DNA of 64,000 nucleotides, taken from assembly GCF_010015445.1 (NCBI RefSeq), contig NC_053127.1, forward strand, positions 26,131,745 through 26,195,744, in the 5' to 3' direction. Both the position numbers and the translations under genes were made by a program. The notes below the pieces were generated by a model, which searched no databases, was not told the DNA's origin, and saw nothing but the letters and a program-made list of their open reading frames with translations. Source of the stretch: Perca fluviatilis (Eukaryota > Chordata > Actinopteri > Perciformes > Percidae). Below are positions 12,976 to 24,497 of this stretch, piece by piece (position 1 is the first letter of the stretch; each line of letters begins with the position of its first letter).

Positions 12976-14552
12976 TTACAGCAAGAGTGGGCTCTAAGCG
13001 ACGCACGGGTCTGCTTCAGAGCTCCGTGTGTTTGAGTCTGAACCGTAGACTGGAAACGTCACGTCACAGGAACTTCAAACAAAATCTTTAGTATTGCGCT
13101 CCTAAACTTTGTGTTAATGGCATCAATGTATTAGACTGATTTGGCTATGATTCCTCCGAAAATTACACCTTTCACAGCTTTCCTCACGTAGAGACGGTTG
13201 CTAGGTGATAGCAACAAATACAACATGTTGGTCAGACCCCGCACGTAGCTGCCCGTTCTATTCGCCTCGGAAAAATATAGGCTACTGGACAAAGTTACAG
13301 TTCTGCCATGAGTTCTACAAAAAAAATGTAAGAACTGCGAGTGTCTTGGAAAATATGTGTTTTCTTTATTTGCATGTGCCATTCTGGGGCTTTTTTACTA
13401 TATATTATACAAAAAAAAGAGAGAGAGAGGGCGAGAGATCCGGGGCTACTCATACATTTTTTGGGGTTGTAGCTGGGGACGCCCAGGCCTAACGACGGCT
13501 CTGATTGAGGCAATGGTGGACTCCACCACACCACTATATAGAGAAATAAGTTATTTAATAGCTTTGGCAGAACAAATGCCAGCACATAAACAGTACCAGA
13601 AATTGGTTTTGATATGATGAAAATATCAAGGGTTATAACTTTTTTAAATGTTCTATAATATGTTAGTGTTGTGTTTACAGCTTGTTTTTTTCTGCCAAAT
13701 AATTAGTTATTGCAAGTTTAACTGAGGAAAAGCTGTTTTAGTTTAAGTTTTAGTATGAGTTATGTGCACTGGTGGGAAATTCTGCTCATGCATCAGAAGT
13801 GGCACACAAAAATGTCCACAAAGGAATAATATGTACAACTAAGCAGTACAATTAATATGAGAAACTTAAGAGATAAGTAGGCTGCCACGAAGGTGGGTGC
13901 AGATGCTTTTTTTTTTTACTTTTTCATCATGTGCTCCTCCCCAACAGCCAATAATCTGAGGAGAATGCCGTTTACTGAAATCATTTCAGATGTTTTCTGA
14001 GTACTGAAGTTATCCAAACCGTCAAAAATTGAAAAGCTCCAGTTATTGCAGTGTGAAATAGCCTGGTGCTGCCTGAAACACATGTAATGTACAGTACTGT
14101 AATCCCCTATCATAAGAACAAAGAATTGTGTGTGTGTGGCTCTGTGTGACATTTTGTTCAGCTTATTTTGTCTTGTTGTGGGTGTGCACCTACTGTGTAA
14201 ATGCGTGTCCTGGAAGTAGGTGAAATGCCTTCTGTTGCTCTCCTCCTTCTCTTTGCTGACAAGTTCTCTTAACTGTGTTGTTTTTCAAGCGTGGGTATTA
14301 AAAATGAGTAATTTGGCAAGCTGTCTGTGTGAAATCTCCTCAGACTTGCGATGAGTTGGAGGCTGAGAAGTTCCTGACAATGACAGGATGCCATATTCTG
14401 TTGATGTGGGATATTTTCTTTTTAAAAAGGCAATAAACACACAGGATTATGTTTTCCTGTGCTCCTGAATTTCTGCCCTGCTCCTCTTCCTGCACACAAT
14501 CAGTATTTTCTTTCTTTTCTCCTCTCTGTGTTTGTTCTAATTTACCCTGCAG

Positions 14553-14738
14553 GGTTTCTGAGCACAGGGGACCAGTCTGCTAAGGGGAACTATGGCTTGT
14601 TGGACCAGATCCAGGCCCTGCGCTGGCTCAATGAAAACATTGGCCACTTTGGAGGAGACCCAGAGAGAATCACCATCTTTGGCTCGGGCGCTGGTGCCGC
14701 CTGTGTGAACCTTCTCATCCTCTCCCACCACTCCGAAG
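14553..14738 (+). CDS. nlgn2: nlgn2 coding exon: esterase-like domain with GSGAG
   Basis: The exon follows a cctgcag acceptor and ends at gtaagg. It opens by completing a split Gly codon and encodes [19 protein letters not shown], continuing to SHHSE. This is the conserved neuroligin segment after the oxyanion-hole region. The nucleophile elbow reads FGSGAGAAC, so the catalytic serine is absent. The open frame upstream of 14553 is intron read-through. Confidence 0.95.
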
Positions 14739-15226
14739 GTAAGGTTCTTTCACTGCCATTGTCACATTAGTAGTCATATACCCTGCTCAAAGGGGATTAA
14801 CATTTCAGGACAGTGTGAGTAGTGTATTTCTTCACAGCGCATGTTAGTAATTTCAATGAACAGCCTAAACCAAAAAAAAAAACAACTCTGGCAATATTAT
14901 TGTGAAGGGAAGGGATGCAATATTAAAAAAATGAGTCATCCACTATTTGCAGCAATGTAGTATATGTATTTCTTTTCAATAAACATGCAAAACTGCAAAG
15001 ATTGAGGTATTTGAAAGAAAACCAGATTCTCAATCTGAACAGGGCTACACATGGATGAATATGGTATGTTATTTGCCAGAAATCAATAATCAGTTCAGTT
15101 TGGGATACAAGCTACGTAATAATCCCAAATAACGATACGAAATAACGAGATCACTGGACTGCACTGACAAAATTGGCCTTCTCCAATAAAACTAATGCTG
15201 TTTGGACAGGGCATTAGGAATAGATA

Positions 15227-15325
<99 letters not shown>

Positions 15326-17024
15326 CCCTAACTTTTATATCTTTGACTTTGACTTCCAATGAAGAACATCATCATAAGCACTTCCCATTATTATTATATT
15401 ACAATGAATACAACAAAATGTGAATGCCCCTCCCAGCGGTGCTTAAAAGAAACTATATTGCACACTTCCGTGTATAACATAATAACAACATACATTTAAC
15501 AACCAACATTCGTCATAAAACAAGGGCAGGTAGGTTGCATATTGTTGAGTTTCCCTGGTGAATGTGATATTTGTACATGGTTGAACTGGTTAACCTGACT
15601 GATACTTTGGTGATTCTATGAATACTTGTGAACAGCATGTGCCTCAGTGAGGACTGGAATGTGGTCTTTGCCAGGTGTATTTTAAAATAATGCCATCCCT
15701 TTTATAGATGGGCACTTTAAAGTGCCACTTTTGGTCAGTAATCTTGCAATTTGAGCTTCTAAAAGCTAAATTATAGAGTCTTCAGTTCACACATCTGATG
15801 TTTTACTAATGTAGGCCGACGCCTCCAGTGTCAGTGTGAAATTTGATTTAAGGGGTTTGTTGAAAACACTTCCTCTGATTTTCTTTTTTTTATAAACACA
15901 AAAGCAAGGATTGTACACACTCTTAAACCATGCCATCCCTGCAGGGTCATTTTTTACATGGCACCCCGCCACCCCTATGGTTAATGGGTAAATAAAGGTT
16001 AAAAAAAAAGAATTATATAGACCTCAATCAATCAGCTGTTTTAGGCCATTTAGCTGTGCAGATGAAATATTTAACAATTAAATAATGAATAGAAATGTGC
16101 GAGTTTAATTTTGTTCGCTCACATTATTGTTTTTTTCATGAAAAACACATATGACATCAATCACTGATTCTGTTTTTCCCTTTACCTCTTTTAGTCCCTT
16201 GCAGTACTCAATATCTTTGCTGGCTAATGAGGGTGTTTTGTCTCGAGATGTCTCTTGAACTACTTTGGCACCATTTGCGCATTTGACATTTTTCGCTGCA
16301 GATAAGTGGTTCAGGTGTGGGACAGCTGGCTTACAGCCTTTAGTGGATAGGGGAATGTATTTTACTTCTTTTGGTCACTAATCTGAGTCATTATTTTTTT
16401 ACCGCTGTGCATCCGGAGTACTGGAAGATGTATTGGGTTGCTATGGCAACTGTGAAATTGCCCTACCAGCTGCGTCATAACTGCATATTTAGCAGGGTTT
16501 TTAATAGTGGCTTAGATATTTATTTCTCCGATTTGATACGTTTGAAAGCATGATATTATCATAGTAACTGTTCATTTAAACGTCGCCTCATTATTTTATG
16601 TGATGAAATGTTATTGAAAATATATATATATATATATATATATTAGGGGTGGGGGAAAAAATCGATACAGCATAGTATCGTGATATTTTTCATGGCAATA
16701 CTGTATCGATACACAGACGCCAAGTATCGATCTTTTATGATATATGTCTTGGTCAGTTTGTCTGCTTGACAATCACATTTTGCACCAATACAATTGAAGT
16801 GAGATGAACAAACAAAGAAATTTATCTTTTAGATAAAACAGATGTTGACAAAATTGTCCTTTCGGGAACATTTTGAAACTGGGAAAAATCTGAAGTTGGA
16901 AAAAAGGTAATACATTGCAATATATTGCAGAATATTGCAATATGTTTAAAATCGCAATAATATCGTATCGTGACATAAGTATCGGGATGATATCGTATCA
17001 TGAGGCCTCTGGTGATTCCCACCC

Positions 17025-17086
<62 letters not shown>

Positions 17087-17684
17087 TCTTGTGGCATCCT
17101 CAAGGCACCACCTCTGGAACCACTGCAGTATATGTACTACTTATTAAGGACTGTACTTTCTTTTGTTTGTTTTTGAATGGCAGATCTCTAAAATACCCAC
17201 CAGATGTTTGATCACTAATCCTCTGATGTGAGTAGAGCTCAGAATGTAAAAGGCACTTCACTTTACCAAGAATTCAGATTATGTTATTACTGAACTGTTA
17301 ACCTTCACGCCGACAATCTGACCTGGGACAGATCAAATAAAATACAAGATTTATTTGTACGTGTGAAGGAGATCCTCAGAATTCTGAGTGTGTGCATGGG
17401 AACACACATCTTTTTGTCTATCTTGAGTCAGAAATCATTCAGGAGGACATGACAAAGCAGTTCAATAATTGGGTAGCATCAGCAAAGTTGTTAGTGGTGT
17501 CAATTGGCCAGCTAATGTTGGCTGTCTTGCATACCAAAAACAAATACTCACACAAGCAGACTAGTGTTCAAATTATACTGTGGGTGAAGGTGGATGGTGT
17601 TTTATTTAAAACATATAATAATAATTATATAAATATACATATATACACATATATATATAATATATATGTGTGTGTGTGTGTGTA

Positions 17685-17770
<86 letters not shown>

Positions 17771-17804
17771 TATATATATATGTGTGTGTGTGTGTGTATG
17801 TATT

Positions 17805-17857
<53 letters not shown>

Positions 17858-18112
17858 CATTTGCCTATTAGTTGTATTACTTGAAATTCCCTTAATAATT
17901 GGGTCATTTTGGATCTTTTGATTGGTTAATGTTGGGTTATTTATGATATGGTTTTGCTCATTTGAACAGTTGATGTTCTGTCAAAAAAGAAGATTAAATA
18001 TCCATGTTATCATTATGGGTTGTTGTGCATAGATCTGTGGCACTACTTCATTTCAAGTCTGGCTGTAACACCACAAAGTGCAGAACAAGTTGGTGGGCGA
18101 ACACTTTTTAGG

Positions 18113-18208
<96 letters not shown>

Positions 18209-21200
18209 AAGAGAGATGAGATGAGGGGTAGAGCTGGAGCTGCAGCTGAGAGGCTTCTTAATTGATTTCACAGGGAGAGGAGCGGGGGTGGGGCACATGC
18301 AGAATGTGGGGGGCCTTAATTATTAATGACAGAAGCTGCAGATAAAACAGAGGGACAGCAAGCCACTTTACATAACAGTGCAGCGGTGCAACAGTGCAAG
18401 CAGTTTTATTTCTCTCTCTGTCTCTTTTTCGCGCTTCATCCAACACGGCCCATCAAGCCCGATGCTGTGTGTAGAGTTGCCACCATCTTTCTTGCTGCTG
18501 TCTCTCATTGTATGTAATGGATGCACTTCATTTTCCTACTCTGATGTTCCTGAAGATTTTCTCCCGCTATGAATCCGGCTACTTCCTCTTGCTTCTTATG
18601 TAATACTCTACAATTGCTCCTCCTCCAACATATATGCATTATTGAAAGCACTCACACTGTAAGGCCTTGAAGGCCCCATTTGCTGGTAGCAAAAGTATGT
18701 CAGGGGATTGGTGCTGAACTGAGAGAGAATAAGTGTTTTCTGTTGAAGCTATATCTGCTGTATGTGGTCCTGCTCTGTGTAGGCCTGTTCCAGAGGGCCA
18801 TCGCTCAGAGTGGCTCAGCCATCTCCAGCTGGGCAGTCAACTACCGACCGATGATGTACACCAAGATCTTGGCTAGGAAGGTCGGCTGCACTCTGGGGGA
18901 CATGGCTGAGTTGGTGGAATGCCTGAGGAGGAAGAGTTTCCGGGAGTTAGTGGACCAAGACATACAGCCTGCACGCTACCACATCGCCTTCGGACCTGTG
19001 GTAGATGGGGACGTGGTGCCCGACGACCCTGAGATCCTCATGCAGCAGGTCAGAGCTGGTTTCACTGGATGTCATCTAGAGAATGATCGCATCGTTTGTC
19101 TTGATCATTTCTTTGCATTTTGTGGGTGAATTCCTGCTGTTCAGACGATTGTGGCGTCCGGTGACTTTCCTGCGCAGAAACTCGAGTGAAATAATTACCT
19201 CTTCTGAAGAGTCCACCATTTTTTTTAATCCTCCGTGTCCTCCTTAGCTGCTAGCAACTGCATCGAGGAGGTGTGGGGGGGCGTGTGTGATTACGTAAGG
19301 CTTGTATCATGTGGACGCGCCGACAGTGTTGTTGTCATTACTTAGAATTCCTCATTGGGGCGACAGAAACTATGCACTATAGCTTTAAAAAGAATAGTTT
19401 GTTTTGTTTTTCATATTTTAGTTGCTTTTGTTTGAGTTGATATAAATGAAACTGTGTAAGATTGATATCGTCTGATATTGGTTGCAGGACCCTGAATTGA
19501 ATCGAATCAAAATCGTATTGTGACATACTTTAAGATATCAGCAAATATCGTATCGTTGACCAAAGGAAAGAATAAATATAATATCGTACCGTGATAAAAC
19601 TTGTGATTTACACCCCTAATTCTGTGCTGTCATGTCATGCTGTGTGCGTTTGTCGTGACTCCAGGGTGAGTTCCTGAACTACGACATTTTGCTGGGCGTC
19701 AACCAGGGAGAGGGCCTGAAATTTGTGGATGACAGTGAAGGAGAAGATGGAATATCAGCAGCCTCGTTTGACTACACCATCTCCAACTTTGTGGACAATC
19801 TGTATGGATACCCTGATGGTCAGACCCTACCCTATTTTACCTTAAAATTATGAATTCCTTTAAAGCTCTAATCTTTAACTTTCCACATGTTGTTGGGCTC
19901 TACAGCACTAAGAAGTACTTAAAATGATGTTCAAACTAGAGCTATGATCGGGCCCAAAAAAGTCAGGTCTGACCCAACATGAACCCACATCGTTTCTGTC
20001 CAAGACTGACCCAAGCCCGATCCACCCAGCAGTCTTGGGCCTGAGCCCATTAAAAACTTGAACTTCCACTGCTCATTATCCAATGCGTGTAAGTTGAATT
20101 GATATACAGAAGGCTGTGTTCATTCATGACATTCCACAGATTATGACATTGGAAAATATGCGCAAAACTCGACCCGATTCAAGCCCGGGGAAATCTTTGA
20201 GAAATGACCTCACCCAAACTCAGCGGGTTGGGCCCAATTGGGTTAGGGCAGAGAATCAATGCTCTGGTTCAAACTAAAATGAAAATGGCAGAGGAAAATA
20301 CTCTGATCCTTAAGCAAAAGTAGCACTACCACACTGTAAAAATACTCAGTTACAAGTAAAAAATGTGTAGTGAATTGTCCTTAAAGGGATACTACCGGTG
20401 CATAACACCGTAAAAGTACTCAGAGCAACTTACTGATGCATTAATGTGAAAAAGTCACAGTGGAGCTAGGTTTAATTATTTGCCATACTGTTGGGTAGTG
20501 TAATCTATATCATTGCATTGTATTTAATACGCTCATAGCTATGAATGAATAAGTGACTGAACGAACAAATGAAAATGTCATTATTGTGTCATGCAACTGT
20601 TCCCAGCCCGCACAAGCTTACAGTGGGTTTACATAGGTTTTATATGAAAAGTCTTAATTTGTTAACTAGTAACTATGACTGTAAGGACTAGAAAGCACAT
20701 TTCCTCTTGAATTGTAGTGAAGTAGAAAGTACAAAGTAGCATTTAATGAAAATACTCAATATGAAGTAAAAGTACCTCAAATGTGTACTTACTTGTAAAG
20801 TACTTGAGTAAATGTACCCAGTTACCTTCCAGCACTGCTGCAAGGTGAGGGTCACATGATCGACCAAGGCGCTACAACTAGCGAGCTAATCTGCTAGCAG
20901 GTTTACTGCCAGCTGTGTAGTGTGTGGTATTATTACAATGTTATCTTATTGATAAAATGGCTATGGGTTTGGGAATGCTGTTAAAAAAGCAAAGAGTTTT
21001 TACAATGTATATCTTTCAGTAGGAATTGATATTTAAAAATCCTTTTTTTTGTTGCTACAGTAGCATTGAGATGTTTCCTCTTCATTATCTGATGTTTTTC
21101 CAGCCAGACATTCTGAACAGAGCTGGAGGACGACTTGTGATGAGCTACAGACCCACACATTAGAAAATCTGAGGGGACATTTGGTGATAATAGAAGTGTA

Positions 21201-23630
21201 ACACACAGAAAAGCTTTCATAATTTGATCAACTATATGTTTGAATTCAAATGAGAGTTATAATACACTGCTATGACATACATTTACAACATTTTAACCAA
21301 GTAACAGAATTCAGCCTTAAATCCTTTTTCAACTTATGTTGCAGATAACCACGAGAAGTTACATGCTCACGTTTCTTTTTATTTTTTTTGAAGGAAAAGA
21401 CATTCTGAGGGAAACCATAAAGTTCATGTACACAGACTGGGCTGACAGGGACAACAGTGACATGCGTAGGAAGACCCTCCTGGCTCTGTTCACGGACCAT
21501 CAGTGGGTGGCCCCGGCTGTCGCCACTGCCAAACTGCACGCTGAGTTCCAGTCGCCTGTCTATTTCTATACCTTCCACCACCACTGTCAGACCGAGGCGA
21601 GGCCAGACTGGGCAGACGCAGCCCATGGAGATGAGATCCCATATGTGTTTGGGATTCCCATGGTGGGAGCCACTGACCTGTTTCCCTGTAACTTCTCCAA
21701 GAACGATGTAATGCTCAGTGCCGTAGTCATGACATACTGGACCAACTTTGCCAAGACAGGGTTAGTATAATGCCAAATGTAATCATAACTTTCTGATATT
21801 AAGTGCATTTATCTTATTAAAATGTAAAACTAATACAGTGTGTGTACAGTATACTGTACTTACAGGCTCATATTTAACACAGTGGTGAATTCACTTCCTG
21901 AAATGTACAGTCCATTGTCCCTCTATCCTTCTAGTGAAGTCCTACTATTGCGCGAAGGCGCCTCCTCGTCAATTCTGTCTGCTAGCAAACAACAGAAAAA
22001 TGCCTGAAGGCTGCTGTGTGGTGATATTCACTACCAACAGGGTAAACAACCTGTGAATCTGAATAAACTGTGGATACCACAGTCTCCCCATTCTCTCTGC
22101 TGATTCCTCATGTCTGTATCCACTTTTGTCTACATAAATGCTCAGTTTTTCGGTTTGGCAGCTCATAAAGTTATGGGTTCTTTACATTTTTGGTGGTGAA
22201 TATCAACACACAGCAGGCTTGAGGCGTTTTTCTGTTGTTTGCTAGCAGTCGGAATTGCGCCTTCACGCAATACAAGTCAATGAAAAGCGGAGAGTTCTTT
22301 TCCCCTATGGTGGGGGCGGGACTTCAATGTGTTCTGTCTCTATTGTGCGCACATTGTTAGTCTGCTAAAGGTTAGTGTTTCTAGTTTTGATTTGGAGATT
22401 TTCTCTTGGATGAGAGAATCTGTTGAGCTTGTTGTGGATCTAAACATCTGGTTTGGGAGTGAGTTGCACCGTGACACCCAGCACCTGCTCTTTCCGCGGC
22501 GTTCTTTCTGCTAAAAATCCAAACCAGATTTCTACACAGGTGTTCACCTCAAATAGCACATCAGCTCTTGTGTTTCGGCATATTGAGTTGCTGTATAATC
22601 GCAACACAGGTAACTGTATGTTACAAACTTAGTAGTGATCAATCATTTTTAACATATCAAAAATATTTTGATTCTGCTATTTCTCTCCTCCAGAGATCCT
22701 AACCTACCAGTTCCTCAGGACACAACATTCATCCACACCAAGCCCAACCGCTTTGAAGAGGTCATCTGGACCAAGTTCAGCTCCAAAGACAAGCAGTACT
22801 TGCATATCGGCCTGAAGCCTCGCGTCAGAGACAACTACCGGGCCAACAAGGTGGCCTTCTGGCTGGAGCTGGTGCCACATCTCCACAGCCTCCACAAGGA
22901 AATAATTAGCTCCATCACAACTCGACTGCCGCCCGGAGGCACCAACCGCTGGAAGGGCCCTCACAGCCCTGGCACCCGCTCCACACGGCACCCTGTAATC
23001 TCCACCTATCCGCCTGATCCTGAACCCTATGGTTCAGAAAGACCCCGCTTTTCTCCCTTTCCCGATGAGACACGGGACTACTCCACCGAGCTGAGCGTGA
23101 CGGTAGCTGTGGGCGCCTCGCTTCTTTTCCTGAACGTGCTGGCCTTTGCCGCGCTTTACTACAAACGGGATAAGCGCCATGAACTCATGCAGAGACGCCA
23201 CCGCCGACTGTCCCCGCAGCGTGTCACGACGATGGGCATGGGCGTCGGCATGGGAGTGGTAGGGTCCCCGCCGCACAATGACCTGGCGCTGAGTCAGGAG
23301 GAGGAGCTAATGTCGCTGCAGATGAAGCAGCAGAGAGTGGAGCTGGAGCACGGCACACCCCTCCCTTCCCGCGGCATCCACGGCGACCTGGAACCCCTGC
23401 GGCCCCCCGTGTGCCCACCCGACTACACGCTGGCCCTGCGGCGGGCGCCGGAGGACGTGCCACTGATGACAGCCAATCAACCATCATTCCACCCCGCCCC
23501 CCCCCCCCCCGGCAGCGGGCCGCCCCCCCCCCCCCCCCCCCCCCTTCTCTTTTCCCCCCCCCCCCCCCCCCCCGGCCCCAGCCACAGCAACAATGCCCTG
23601 CCACACCAACACTCCACCACCCGTGTATAG
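14553..23630 (+). CDS. nlgn2: Neuroligin-2, 3' five coding exons (5' part outside window)
   Basis: Neuroligin-2 is a postsynaptic type I membrane adhesion protein that binds presynaptic neurexins and organises inhibitory (GABA/glycine) synapses through gephyrin. Coding exons are 14553-14738, 18783-19048, 19665-19818, 21394-21760 and 22694-23630. All junctions are GT-AG and phase-consistent, giving 635 residues and a stop. Visible features in order: the second half of the cholinesterase-like domain, with GSGAG where active esterases have GESAG, so the nucleophile serine is replaced as in all neuroligins; a stalk; one membrane segment; a gephyrin-binding [15 protein letters not shown]; a poly-proline tract; and a C-terminal TTRV PDZ ligand. 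About 200 N-terminal residues are missing compared with the 835-residue human protein, and no signal-peptide exon is visible in 1-14552, so the gene starts upstream. The gephyrin motif and overall match point to paralogue 2; nlgn2a versus nlgn2b cannot be decided here. Confidence 0.95.
15229..15320. repeat. Compound (GT)n(AT)n microsatellite
   Basis: About 60 bases of GT pass directly into about 34 bases of AT, in an nlgn2 intron. Confidence 0.95.
16643..17028. mobile_element. ATCGATA-rich TIR element inserted in a (TA)n microsatellite
   Basis: The ends TATTAGGGGTGGG and CCCACCCCTAATA are inverted repeats. (TA)n continues on both sides (16620-16643 and 17029-17081). The interior is repetitive for ATCGTATCG-type words. 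It lies in an nlgn2 intron. Confidence 0.7.
17029..17081. repeat. (TA)n microsatellite
   Basis: A pure TA run, the right flank of the ATCGATA-rich element. Confidence 0.95.
17636..17858. repeat. Compound (AT)n/(GT)n microsatellite, about 220 bp
   Basis: Alternating AT and GT blocks include a GT run of about 70 bases at 17690-17761 and another at about 17810-17838. Confidence 0.95.
18115..18207. repeat. (GT)n microsatellite, about 46 units
   Basis: A perfect GT run in an nlgn2 intron. Confidence 0.96.
18783..19048 (+). CDS. nlgn2: nlgn2 coding exon: esterase-like domain, middle
   Basis: Acceptor gtgtag, donor gtcaga. The exon completes a Gly codon and encodes [20 protein letters not shown] and on to [10 protein letters not shown], including the conserved AIAQSG and the cysteine in ARKVGC. 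It ends in phase 0. Confidence 0.95.
19470..19618. repeat. AATATCGTATCG-rich element fragment
   Basis: ATCGAATCAAAATCGTATTG and GCAAATATCGTATCG words end in TTTACACCCCTAA just before an nlgn2 exon. It is related in style to the 16643 element. Confidence 0.45.
19665..19818 (+). CDS. nlgn2: nlgn2 coding exon: esterase-like domain, [17 protein letters not shown]
   Basis: Acceptor ctccag, donor gtcaga. It encodes [20 protein letters not shown] through to [16 protein letters not shown] is a neuroligin signature, and this surface contributes to dimer and neurexin contacts in solved neuroligin structures. It was too short to appear as a long open frame and was found by continuity between flanking exons. 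Confidence 0.92.
19819..21393 (+). other. nlgn2: nlgn2 intron with dispersed repeat copies
   Basis: The intron is about 1.6 kb. It carries a 'cccaag-cccg' rich stretch (about 19940-20270) that reads like a low-complexity repeat relic, then a copy of the tacttgagta-type dispersed element (about 20290-20845). Nothing coding was found. Confidence 0.6.
20290..20845 (-). repeat. tacttgagta-type dispersed element, copy 1
   Basis: It carries the hallmark segments CACACTGTAAAAATACTCAG, AAGTAAAAGTACCTCAAATG and TACTTGAGTAAATGTACCCA. It is a diverged copy in an nlgn2 intron. Strand is arbitrary, relative to the 30975 copy. Confidence 0.7.
21394..21760 (+). CDS. nlgn2: nlgn2 coding exon: esterase-like domain, C-terminal half
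   Basis: Acceptor tttgaag, donor gttagt. It encodes [19 protein letters not shown] to [11 protein letters not shown], including the [10 protein letters not shown] segment where cholinesterases carry the catalytic histidine region. The phase-2 end joins exactly to the last exon, giving the diagnostic [10 protein letters not shown]. Confidence 0.95.
21944..22275. repeat. Large imperfect inverted repeat in nlgn2 intron
   Basis: The left arm, about 21944-22040, contains GCTAGCAAACAACAGAAAAA. The right arm, about 22180-22275, contains the inverse TTTTTCTGTTGTTTGCTAGC. The arms of about 90 bases match well and flank a spacer of about 140 bases. It is probably a foldback-type or terminal-repeat element relic. 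Confidence 0.75.
22694..23630 (+). CDS. nlgn2: nlgn2 terminal coding exon: stalk, TM, gephyrin motif, PDZ ligand
   Basis: It begins after cctccag with [20 protein letters not shown]. The membrane helix ([20 protein letters not shown]) is at about 23096-23166 and is followed by the basic stop-transfer YYKRDKRHE. The gephyrin-binding [15 protein letters not shown] is at 23415-23459. A proline run encoded by long C homopolymers occupies 23496-23580. The protein ends HQHSTTRV, a class I PDZ ligand. The C runs are the place where a sequencing or assembly indel would be most likely, but the frame stays intact to the expected C-terminus. Confidence 0.96.
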
Positions 23631-23763
23631 GACCAGGCACAACCTCTGCTACCCCACTCTGGGCTTACAGAGACGCACCACACAAACTGCTCCATACAAA
23701 CTCCACTCCCACCACCCTCTATTCTTCTTCACTATATCTTTGTCTTTTCTCATGAAGCCCTCA

Positions 23764-23769
23764 AATAAA
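23764..23769 (+). terminator. nlgn2: Candidate nlgn2 polyadenylation hexamer AATAAA
   Basis: AATAAA lies 134 bases after the nlgn2 stop. Its last bases overlap the start of an inverted-repeat element (23767), so the signal may be partly transposon-made. Further hexamers occur downstream (for example 24868-24873), and the real cleavage site cannot be chosen from sequence alone. Confidence 0.4.
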
Positions 23770-24189
23770 GCTGCAGTTTGTAAGATTTTAAGCAGTGAAA
23801 TACCTCTAAAATGTAATCATAAATCAATGAGGAGATGATTTAAAAAAGAACAAAAAGCTCCACCTGTCATCATAGGTGCATACTGCTTTGCCGCGTTAAA
23901 GCTCTTCCAAATATCTCGTGCTTTAGGTGAGCCACCAAACGCAGCTTAAGAGGCATTGAGCTAATCACAATCAGCCAGACATCTTATGTGTAGCTTGGTT
24001 GTTTTGCGCATGTGTTGTTGTGTCAGTGTAAAACTATGTTTGACATAGAATACATACTGTATATTCATTTCCATTCATTTAGTGAAAAAGATAATACAGT
24101 AGCGAGCCGCTTTAAACCAGGCAACATATGCCCCAACAAGCTGTCTTTCATAAAGCGGTGATTTCTTGAAACTTACAAATTGCAGCTTT
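23767..24189. mobile_element. MITE-like element, TIR AAAGCTGCAGTTTGTAAG
   Basis: Left end AAAGCTGCAGTTTGTAAG (23767-23784) matches the inverse of the right end CTTACAAATTGCAGCTTT (24172-24189) at 17 of 18 positions. No open frame lies inside, so it is non-autonomous. It sits immediately 3' of nlgn2 and touches the next MITE on its right. Confidence 0.75.
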
Positions 24190-24497
24190 AAAGGCCCAAT
24201 CTGGAAGTGAAATTTGGCACCCTGTGTTGAGCACTATGTCCCAACAGCTGTCCCTGTATTCTATTTTTGAAGGCTTTTGTTAAATGTGAACTGTATTGAC
24301 AGCACTGGAAGTACAAGGATGAGCTATTTGACATTTAAGCATGAGTTTTTCATAGATTGTAACTTTATTTCTTATGTTATTACAAATTTATGTACCTGTT
24401 TTCTGTTATGATGTGACCTAAATGCCATCAAAAGACCTGCTTTTAAAAAGTATACTCACAAATGCTGCTTTCAAACATTTCCAGATTGGGGCTTCAA
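24188..24497. mobile_element. TTAA-flanked MITE, TIR AGGCCCAATCTGGAA
   Basis: The left end is TTAA followed by AGGCCCAATCTGGAA; the right end TTCCAGATTGGGGCT is followed by TCAA, a diverged TTAA. TTAA target sites are typical of piggyBac-type insertions. It is about 310 bp with no coding capacity. It abuts the preceding element, sharing the TTTAAA junction. Confidence 0.72.

Larger units (their letters stand above)
1..14552 (+). other. nlgn2: Presumed nlgn2 intron or 5' flank; no exon recognised
   Basis: No open frame here resembles a protein, and no neuroligin N-terminal exon is visible. The first recognised exon starts mid-domain, so the preceding coding exons lie before base 1 and this stretch is most simply intronic. 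It holds microsatellites, a minisatellite, a SINE, MITEs and other repeat relics, listed separately. Stretches such as 2000-3800, 6770-9260 and 13000-14500 show nothing I can name. Confidence 0.6.
14739..18782 (+). other. nlgn2: nlgn2 intron, microsatellite-rich
   Basis: The intron lies between coding exons at 14738 and 18783. It contains (GT)n(AT)n at 15229-15320, a TIR element inside a (TA)n tract at 16620-17081, compound (GT/AT)n at 17636-17858 and (GT)n at 18115-18207. No other gene is seen. Confidence 0.8.

Noticed and set aside
23224..23640. 138-codon Gly-rich minus-strand frame
   Set aside because: It is a shadow of the nlgn2 proline-coding exon, where C runs read as glycine on the reverse strand.
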